Below, piece by piece: positions 15,698-21,319 of a stretch of 24,210 nt of DNA. The notes below the pieces were generated by a model. The model had not been told where the DNA came from and did not search any database. It worked only from the letters and a program-made list of their open reading frames with translations. Source of the DNA: JBMDXB01 sp048594975 (lineage in GTDB: Bacteria > Acidobacteriota > Vicinamibacteria > Vicinamibacterales > 2-12-FULL-66-21); assembly GCA_048594975.1 (NCBI GenBank), contig JBMDXQ010000134.1:1-24210 (forward strand). The letters run 5' to 3'. Position numbers and translations under genes: made by a program. Position 1 is the stretch's first letter. Every line of letters starts with the position of its first letter.

Positions 15698-18393
15698 CCA
15701 TGTCACGATGGCGCGAAGAAGTCCGGCGTCTACTCGCGGCCGCCAACCTGGACCCGGCCCGTGAAGTGGAGATTGCGCAGGAGCTCGAACAGCATCTCGA
15801 CGATCGGTACGCGGAGATGCGAGCGATGGGACGAAGCGATCAAGACGCACGTTCCGCGGCGCTCGCCGAGCTCGCCGACGACCGCCGCATGCGCGACGAG
15901 TTGCGATCCACGATCGCCGCTCCGCCGTCGCTTCCGCCACCCGGATCCCCGCCGAGCGGTTCGCTGCTCACCAGCTGGTGGCAGGACGTGCGCTACGCGC
16001 TCCGGATGCTCACGCGCAGCCCCGGCTTCACGGCCATGGCGCTCCTGACGCTCGCGCTCGGCATCGGCGGCACGGTCGCGATCTTCGGCGCCGTCTACGC
16101 CGCCCTGTACCGGCCGCTCGCGATTGCGGAGGCCGATCGGCTCGTCGTGCCCGTCAGCGTCAATCGGGCGCGCAACACCCTCCGCGGCAGCACGCCGTTT
16201 GCCGACTATGAGGACTGGCGCGAGCAGCGCGACGTCTTCGAACAGGTCGCGCTTTTCGACCCGATACAGGTTGACATCGCCGGCGATGACACGCCGGAGC
16301 GCGTCGACGCCGTGCAGGTCTCGGCGGAGTACTTCGATCTGATGAGAGCGCAGCCACTCGCCGGCCGCCTCCTGGTGACGCCCGATCATGCTGCAGACGC
16401 CCCGCGCGTGGTCGTGATCTCGGATGTGCTGTGGAAGCGGCGGTTTGGCGCCGATCCCCAGATCGCCGGGAAGGATCTTCGCATTGGCGGCACGGTCGCG
16501 ACGATCGCGGGGGTCGTTCGGGCGGATCAGATATGGCCTCCGGAACAGGACGTATGGCTCCCGCTGAGGCCTTCGTTGCTGAACGAGGACGTGCGGCGGC
16601 GGCGTGACAACATGATCTTCCTGTCGATTGCTCGCCTGCGTCCCGACACGCCGCTCGTGCAGGCACGCGCGCGTGTGGCAGCCATCGCCGACCGCGTCGC
16701 GCTGGAGCACCCGGAATCGCGCAAGGGTTGGACGACGGATCTCATCCCGGCTCGCGAGTACATGGTCGAACCCGAGGTACGGACCGGTATGCTCGTGCTG
16801 CTCGGCGGCGTCGCGTTCGTCCTGCTCATCGCCTCGGTCAACCTCGCGAACCTGCTGCTCGCCCGCGGCGCCGATCGGGCGCGCGAAATGGCGCTGCGAT
16901 CCGCGCTTGGAGCTAGCCGCGCGCGGCTCGTACGACAGCTCATGACGGAGAGCCTCGTGCTCGCGGCCGCGGGCGGCGCCGCTGGCTTGTTCGTCGCACG
17001 GTGGCTAGGCAGTGGACTGGCGGCTGCGGCGCCGGCCGATCTGCCGATGGTCGCGAGCATGGGGGTGGACGGGGTCGCGCTCGCCGTTGCCGTCGGCCTC
17101 ACTGCCGGCACCGGCGTGTTGGTCGGTCTGGTGCCTGCGCTCGCCGCGTGCGCGCCTCGGCCCGCGGAAGCGTTGCGCGAAGGGGGTCGCGGCTTCGGCA
17201 CCGGGCGCCGCGCCGGCCGTCTGCGCGACGCGCTCGTCGTGGCGCAGATGGCGCTCGCGATCGTCCTGCTGATTGGCGCGGGGTTGATGCTGCGCAGCTT
17301 CAGCCACCTCCTGCGCATCGATCCCGGCGTCGACGTGGAGAAGATCCTGTCCGGCCGTGTCGTCGTTCCTTCGGCTCGATACGCGCAGCCGGCGGCGCGC
17401 GCGCAGTTCTACGATCGGTTGATCGACACGCTCGCGTCGACGCCCGGAGTGGAGGCAGCCGCGGCCACGTCGTACCTCCCGGCCGGTGGACGCGGGTTCG
17501 GTCTCGGCCGCTCGTTCCTGCTGGAGGGACAGGCGGAGCCGCCGGCGTCCTCGGACTATCAGGCCATGTGGAACGTCGTGACGCCGGATTACTTCCGCGC
17601 GCTCGGGATCCCGATCGTCCGCGGCCGCGCCTTTACCCGCCAGGACACGGCCGACTCGCGTCCGGTCATGATCATCAATCAGACGATGGCGACGCGTGTG
17701 TTTGGCAGTGCCGATCCGATCGGCAAGCGAATTCGGTCGTGGCGCGACGAGAACCTGCTCCGCGAGATCGTCGGTGTCGCCGCCGACGTCCGCTACGACG
17801 GGCTCGCAGACGAGGACCGATCGCTCGTCTATGTGCCGCACCACCAGAACGCGTGGAGCTCGATGACGGTCGCGATTCGCGTCCACGGCGACCCGGCCGC
17901 ACTCGCCGATACCCTGCGGCGTGAAGTCTCACGTCTGGATCGAGATGTCGCTGTGTCTCGGATTTCGCCCCTTTCGGCGATCGCGGCGAACTCGATTGCG
18001 CCGCAGCAGTTCGGCGCGCTCCTCCTCATGGTGTTTGCCGCCGCTGCGACACTGCTGGCCGGGATCGGCGTGTACGGCGTGATGAGCTACAACGTCGCGC
18101 AGCGCCGGCACGAGCTCGGCGTGCGGCTGGCGCTCGGCGCGAAGCCGCGCGAGCTGTTCACGCTGGTGGTCAGCCGCGGTCTGCTGCTGGCCGCCGTCGG
18201 CGCGGCGCTCGGCCTCGCAGGCTCCCTCGCGCTCGGCCCCGTCATGCGCGGTCTGCTGTTTGGTGTCCGGCCGACAGATCCCGCGACATTCGTTCTCGTG
18301 CCGGTGGTTCTGGCCGCGGTCGCCTTGCTCGCGTGCTCGCTGCCCGGCCGTCGCGCCACCCGGATCGATCCCATCGAGGCGCTCCGCCTGTGA
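15694..18393 (+). CDS. ADOP-type FtsX/MacB permease with coiled prefix domain
   Basis: 899 residues from GTG 15694 (overlapping the PadR-remnant stop) or 897 from ATG 15700. The sequence GTGACCATG at this junction mirrors ATGACCATG at 9926. The prefix differs from that of the first permease: a charged helical domain (EVEIAQELEQHLDDRYAEMR, about 30-75) of the permease prefix type 1, followed by a Pro-rich linker (PPSLPPPGSPPSG). TM1 is near 112-137 (FTAMALLTLALGIGGTVAIF). The first FtsX unit starts near 367 (LVLLGGVAFVLLIASVNLAN) with EMALRSALGASRARLVRQLM. The second starts near 776 with ELGVRLALGAKPRELFTLVV and ends RIDPIEALRL. Two MacB-like periplasmic domains lie between. No ATPase neighbour. 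Export or mechanotransmission is likely; substrate unknown. Confidence 0.93.
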   Translation: MTMSRWREEVRRLLAAANLDPAREVEIAQELEQHLDDRYAEMRAMGRSDQDARSAALAELADDRRMRDELRSTIAAPPSLPPPGSPPSGSLLTSWWQDVRYALRMLTRSPGFTAMALLTLALGIGGTVAIFGAVYAALYRPLAIAEADRLVVPVSVNRARNTLRGSTPFADYEDWREQRDVFEQVALFDPIQVDIAGDDTPERVDAVQVSAEYFDLMRAQPLAGRLLVTPDHAADAPRVVVISDVLWKRRFGADPQIAGKDLRIGGTVATIAGVVRADQIWPPEQDVWLPLRPSLLNEDVRRRRDNMIFLSIARLRPDTPLVQARARVAAIADRVALEHPESRKGWTTDLIPAREYMVEPEVRTGMLVLLGGVAFVLLIASVNLANLLLARGADRAREMALRSALGASRARLVRQLMTESLVLAAAGGAAGLFVARWLGSGLAAAAPADLPMVASMGVDGVALAVAVGLTAGTGVLVGLVPALAACAPRPAEALREGGRGFGTGRRAGRLRDALVVAQMALAIVLLIGAGLMLRSFSHLLRIDPGVDVEKILSGRVVVPSARYAQPAARAQFYDRLIDTLASTPGVEAAAATSYLPAGGRGFGLGRSFLLEGQAEPPASSDYQAMWNVVTPDYFRALGIPIVRGRAFTRQDTADSRPVMIINQTMATRVFGSADPIGKRIRSWRDENLLREIVGVAADVRYDGLADEDRSLVYVPHHQNAWSSMTVAIRVHGDPAALADTLRREVSRLDRDVAVSRISPLSAIAANSIAPQQFGALLLMVFAAAATLLAGIGVYGVMSYNVAQRRHELGVRLALGAKPRELFTLVVSRGLLLAAVGAALGLAGSLALGPVMRGLLFGVRPTDPATFVLVPVVLAAVALLACSLPGRRATRIDPIEALRL

Positions 18394-18493
18394 GAGAGCG
18401 GGAGCCCGTTGGGAATCGAACGATTCTGCCTGAACACATCCGTCCCGATCGCGCGGCTGGCGGCATCGTCGCCCGCCTGCTTCCCGTGAGGCT

Positions 18494-18516
18494 GCGGTGC
18501 GAATGAGTCGCACCGC
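18494..18516. terminator. Strong hairpin between convergent genes, possible terminator
   Basis: GCGGTGCGA (18494-18502) and TCGCACCGC (18508-18516) form a perfect 9-pair stem with a 5-base loop. It lies 100 bases after the permease stop and 34 bases before the end of the convergent esterase relic. There is no T-run on either side, so it may instead block readthrough or protect a 3' end. Confidence 0.4.
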
Positions 18517-18549
18517 GGGCGGCCGCGGCTGCTCGCAAGCCGTTCGGCG

Positions 18550-19124
18550 CTAGCGCTGAGTCCACAAGCCGCGAGTCGCCGTGGTCTCGTCGAGGAAGAC
18601 GACCAGATCGAACAGACTGCTCAGATTCGCGGGGTAGAACTGCTGATCCGTGACCATCGCCCCGATGGATCGAGCCTGCAACTGCGTTCTGAGCCATCCA
18701 GACGCGGGATCGTCCGAACGTGCACACCGCAGGTCCAGGACGAATTGCGGCAATCCGCTCCGCGTAAACGCGTACTCGTACGAACCGGATCGAGCGGGCG
18801 CAAGCGGATGCCGGCCCAGTCCGGTCCCACGTCCGACGGCCGTGTATCGCCGCGGTTGACGGCGAACCCGACGATGACCTGATCCTTGCCGTACCAGTCG
18901 TCGTGGTATGCGCCCATCGGGCGGTAACCGCCCACGGGACGTCGCGCGACATGGCCGTTGTTCGCCCACAGGACCACTCGTGTTCCCTGAGGCGCCGAAT
19001 CGAGGATCCATCTCACGTTCCGCGCCATACTCTCATCGCGCGTCACTTCACCCGAGACCATCTGCGCGTACTGATGGACGACGCGCGCGTTCTGAATCGC
19101 CCAAGCAACGGCCTGTGCGTCCGC
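18550..19124 (-). pseudogene. Erythromycin esterase family relic, truncated and frameshifted
   Basis: The minus strand from about 19124 reads ADAQAVAWAIQNARVVHQYA, then RDESMARNVRWILD, GTRVVLWANNGHVARRP, MGAYHDDWYGKDQVIVGFAV and NRGDTR. After a frameshift near 18845 it continues YTAVGRGTGLG, GSYEYAFTRSGLPQFVLDLR, SIGAMVTDQQFYPANLSSLF and FLDETTATRGLW, with stop at 18550-18552. This block order is the C-terminal half of erythromycin esterase (PF05139-like) proteins, about 190 of roughly 400 residues. The family motif that I recall as LWAHNxH is LWANNGH here. The N-terminal half with the catalytic His/Glu cluster is missing, replaced by an IS3 fragment, so the gene is dead. A homologous C-terminus begins the window at 1-72. 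Confidence 0.75.
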
Positions 19125-19382
19125 ACGCTGGACGCCTGGGCCTATCGCCGCAGCGTCGAACTGCGCTTCATTCGCCCGGGGAAGCCGATCGAGAACGCCT
19201 ACGTCGAAAGCTTCAACGGCAAGTTTCGCGATGAGTGCTTGAACGAGCACTGGTTTGTCAGCGTCGCCGAGGCGCAGGCGGTCATCGAAGCCTGGCGCAT
19301 TGACTACAACACCGTGCGGCCGCATCGCTCGCTCGGGCAGCTGACGCCGGCGGCCTACGCCGAGCATGGCCGGGCAGCCTAA
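19125..19382 (+). pseudogene. C-terminal fragment of an IS3-family transposase (OrfB, IS407-like)
   Basis: From about 19128 the plus strand reads LDAWAYRRSVELRFIRPGKP, NAYVESFNGKFRDECLNEHW, VIEAWRIDYNTVRPHRSLGQ and LTPAAYAEHGRAA, with stop at 19380-19382. This is the last 85 residues of an IS3-family OrfB, including the catalytic glutamate in NAYVESFNG. The upstream part of the ORF (before 19125) is antisense to the esterase relic and not transposase-like. OrfA and the first two catalytic aspartates are absent. Confidence 0.85.
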
Positions 19383-19433
19383 GAAATCGGACGGACTCTC
19401 ACTATCCGTGTAGCGGATCCGGGGGGCCGGTCA
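19125..19433 (+). mobile_element. 3' remnant of an IS3-family element
   Basis: The transposase tail (stop at 19382) is followed by about 50 bases ending GGGGGGCCGGTCA at 19433. That is the expected IS3-family right tip (complement begins TGACC). The left end is missing; the junction with the esterase relic is near 19125. Confidence 0.6.
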
Positions 19434-19442
19434 CAGTCATGA

Positions 19443-19640
19443 ACACGCGACGAAGACCGCGCGATTCTGGCGACGTCATTCGGGCGATTTCTGCAGACCT
19501 CGGTGCCGCTGGAGTGTCCCGGGCCGGACTTCGAGGATCTGGTGGGCTTTTGCGACTTCGACGCGCAGGAACTCTCGCTCGATACTGAGGAAGCGCGTGA
19601 ATGGGTGGAGTACCTGGACGCCGTCGCGAACGAATCGTAG
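19443..19640 (+). pseudogene. Small acidic ORF without a start codon in frame
   Basis: The frame is open from 19443 to TAG at 19638-19640 and reads DEDRAILATSFGRFLQTSVP, ECPGPDFEDLVGFCDFDAQE and LSLDTEEAREWVEYLDAVAN (65 residues, strongly acidic). Third codon positions are strikingly GC-rich, as expected of a translated gene in this genome. An ATG at 19439 lies in another frame only 4 bases upstream, so one base change would give MNT joined to DEDRAIL. I read it as a small gene with a fresh frameshift, or a 3' fragment cut by the IS3 end 10 bases upstream. Family not recognised. Confidence 0.45.
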
Positions 19641-19931
19641 ACATTCGACGGTTATGACAGAGCTCGGTAGGCATGGTTGCGAAGAGAACGATCGCCGAGA
19701 GCCACCCAAGTTGGTCGTGGTGCGTCTCGGGACAAGTCGTCGCGTTCGGCACAGAACGCCGATCCGTCTCTCCCCAAGGGCCGAAAATAGGGGGAGGCCG
19801 TACGCAGTGGCGAAGCCGGCGCCGAGAGAGAGACCGACGCTCGTGGCCAGTGCTACGAGCAGTCGCGTGCCACTGACACCGGTCGTGTGCGGCGTCTTCG
19901 CGGATGAGTTCGTTGCTACTGTCATGCTCAC
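19476..19931 (-). CDS. Hypothetical small protein with one transmembrane segment, 3' part doubtful
   Basis: The start GTG 19931 (or ATG 19925) overlaps the stop of the membrane protein gene at 19928, suggesting translational coupling. The first 60 residues look real: a polar stretch rich in S and T, then LLVALATSVGLSLGAGFATA and YGLPLFSALGER. Beyond about 19740 the frame becomes basic and runs antisense to the small acidic ORF at 19443-19640, so the true gene is probably shorter, or frameshifted into a neighbouring frame that encodes a second hydrophobic stretch (LGWLSAIVLFATMP). Function unknown. Confidence 0.3.
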   Translation of the reverse strand: MSMTVATNSSAKTPHTTGVSGTRLLVALATSVGLSLGAGFATAYGLPLFSALGERRIGVLCRTRRLVPRRTTTNLGGSRRSFSSQPCLPSSVITVECLRFVRDGVQVLHPFTRFLSIEREFLRVEVAKAHQILEVRPGTLQRHRGLQKSPE

Positions 19932-20668
19932 ATCGTCTTCCCGGCGTTCTCAGTAGTCGGCGAAGAGCGCTTGACAGAAGCGGGCATTACGATTCCGGTG
20001 GCGATAATCCAGACGAAGCCGGGGAATCGGGCCAATGGGACGAGGGGCAGCGCGGCGGGGACCATCAAGTAGAGCCAACTCAGTTCGCCGCAGATCGCTA
20101 TCGCCATCCCGAGCACCACGAGCCATTTCGGGATCAGGCGCATGAATGCGGCCGGAATGGTCACCCCCGCCACCAAAATGCCAAACGGTACGGCGAAGCC
20201 CGGCCCACCCCAACCCTGCATCACCCAATACAGCGCGTGCCGCACCGCGCCGTTCTCCGAGACGCCAGGTTGGGCCATGGCCCACAACACGATCGACGCC
20301 GCCATCATGGTGACGGCGGTGGCAATGCCGCCGAATAGCGCGATGGAGACGCCAGCCACGCGCGCACCAAAAAATTGAAGTCGACTGACGATCGATGCCG
20401 CGAAGATGCCGAGTGGAATCGCCGCGCCGAACTGGAGGGCGGCGCAGACGCGCACCGCCGTCGGACGCGCCTGGAAAAACGCCGCGATCGCCTCGGGCGA
20501 CTCGCCGGGCGCGGGGGAATAGGGGGCACCCCCGAGCCACGTGACTGGCAGGAGACTGCTTAGAAACAGAACCGTATAGACGATGGCCATCAGCCACAAC
20601 GGTGGACCTGCGTGCCGTCTGTGCCGACGCTTCTCATCTCCGCTCAGTTCCATCTGATAATCATTCAT
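19928..20668 (-). CDS. Six-helix integral membrane protein, DUF4386-like
   Basis: 246 residues from ATG 20668 (an alternative ATG is at 20653). After a basic cytosolic start (EKRRHRRHAG) there are six hydrophobic segments: about 24-45 (LWLMAIVYTVLFLSSLLPVT), 69-94, 104-131, 157-176, 182-206 and 217-230. There is no extended soluble domain and no catalytic motif. It is reminiscent of small DUF4386-type membrane proteins, but I do not recognise it firmly. It diverges from the MarR gene at 20780 and shares a 111-base intergenic region with it, a common arrangement in which MarR controls the divergent membrane protein. A good promoter is placed so that the message would start at or next to the first ATG. 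Its stop overlaps the next small ORF. Confidence 0.75.
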   Translation of the reverse strand: MNDYQMELSGDEKRRHRRHAGPPLWLMAIVYTVLFLSSLLPVTWLGGAPYSPAPGESPEAIAAFFQARPTAVRVCAALQFGAAIPLGIFAASIVSRLQFFGARVAGVSIALFGGIATAVTMMAASIVLWAMAQPGVSENGAVRHALYWVMQGWGGPGFAVPFGILVAGVTIPAAFMRLIPKWLVVLGMAIAICGELSWLYLMVPAALPLVPLARFPGFVWIIATGIVMPASVKRSSPTTENAGKTM

Positions 20669-20677
20669 AACATGAAT
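20663..20677. promoter_or_regulatory. Palindrome ATTCATAACATGAAT, probable MarR operator
   Basis: Perfect 6-base arms around AAC. It covers the end of the -10 element, the predicted transcription start and the first codons of the membrane protein gene (ATG at 20668-20666). A related half site TTCATA occurs at 20740-20745 next to the MarR promoter. MarR proteins bind AT-rich dyads of this size; binding by the adjacent MarR is inferred. Confidence 0.55.
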
Positions 20678-20704
20678 TATTTAGATCGAGCATTATCTTG
20701 TCAA
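20676..20704 (-). promoter_or_regulatory. Sigma70-type promoter of the membrane protein gene
   Basis: On the minus strand TTGACA (20704-20699) matches the -35 consensus exactly, followed by a 17-base spacer and AATAAT (20681-20676, 5/6). Transcription should start near 20669, at the ATG itself, implying a leaderless message. Confidence 0.6.
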
Positions 20705-20743
20705 TCCGCTCCTTTTTAGACGCTGTGGCTTCAATATAGTTCA

Positions 20744-20772
20744 TATACAAAATCATTTCTGTGCGGTATTAT
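20744..20772 (+). promoter_or_regulatory. Possible promoter of the MarR-permease unit
   Basis: TATACA (20744-20749), a 17-base spacer and TATTAT (20767-20772). The predicted start is about 20779-20780, at the ATG of the MarR gene, again giving an almost leaderless transcript. The -35 matches consensus at 4 of 6 positions. Confidence 0.45.
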
Positions 20773-20779
20773 TCGTTAG

Positions 20780-21289
20780 ATGAGCAAAACGGAACAGTCG
20801 ACCCCTGAACGTTCGCCATCCGCCATCCGCGGCGCGTCGTCGCCTGCGTTCCTGCTCGCTCAGGTTGGGGCGCATGCGGCCACCAAATTTGCCGAGCGGC
20901 TTGACGGAATCGGGCTGGTCCCGGCGCATGCCGGGATCCTGCGGCTCATCGACGCCTCGCAGGGACTGAGTCAGCAGGCGCTTGGCGCCGAGCTGAGCGT
21001 GCTGCCGAGTCGGCTCGTTGTGTTGATCGATGACCTCGAGCGTCGCGGGCTCGTCGAACGTCGCGATCACCCGCGCGATCGCAGAAGCCACGCCCTGTAT
21101 CTCACCGCCAAGGGGCGGGACACGCTCAAGGCCATCGGCCGCGTCGCGCGCGAGCATCAGGCCGCATTGTGTGCGGCATTGAGCGACGACGAGCGGACGC
21201 AATTGGCGCAGCTGCTGCGGCGCATTGCCGATCAGCAGGGGCTTCGCCCAGGTGTCCATCCCGGATTCGGCCGCCTACGCCCATCGTAA
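20780..21289 (+). CDS. MarR-family transcriptional regulator
   Basis: 169 residues from ATG 20780. The winged helix is clear: AGILRLIDASQGLSQQALGA (about 51-70), recognition helix ELSVLPSRLVVLIDDLERRG (71-90) and the wing LVERRDHPRDRRSHALYLT (91-109), which carries the conserved D-R-R of MarR proteins. Flanking helices for dimerisation are at about 24-45 and 112-150. There is no ribosome binding site in the usual place, in keeping with a leaderless start. It is divergent from the membrane protein gene, and 30 bases downstream the ADOP permease begins, so regulator and permease probably form one operon. MarR proteins usually respond to phenolic or other small molecules or to oxidation; no sensing cysteine is obvious apart from LCAAL near 131, so the ligand is unknown. 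Confidence 0.92.
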   Translation: MSKTEQSTPERSPSAIRGASSPAFLLAQVGAHAATKFAERLDGIGLVPAHAGILRLIDASQGLSQQALGAELSVLPSRLVVLIDDLERRGLVERRDHPRDRRSHALYLTAKGRDTLKAIGRVAREHQAALCAALSDDERTQLAQLLRRIADQQGLRPGVHPGFGRLRPS

Positions 21290-21319
21290 CGAGCTGCCGA
21301 GTTCACAGGAGGTCCCGCA

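Noticed and set aside
15730..18513. Several long minus-strand ORFs across the second permease
   Set aside because: All are Arg/Ala-rich shadows of the 899-codon permease gene, with no motifs.
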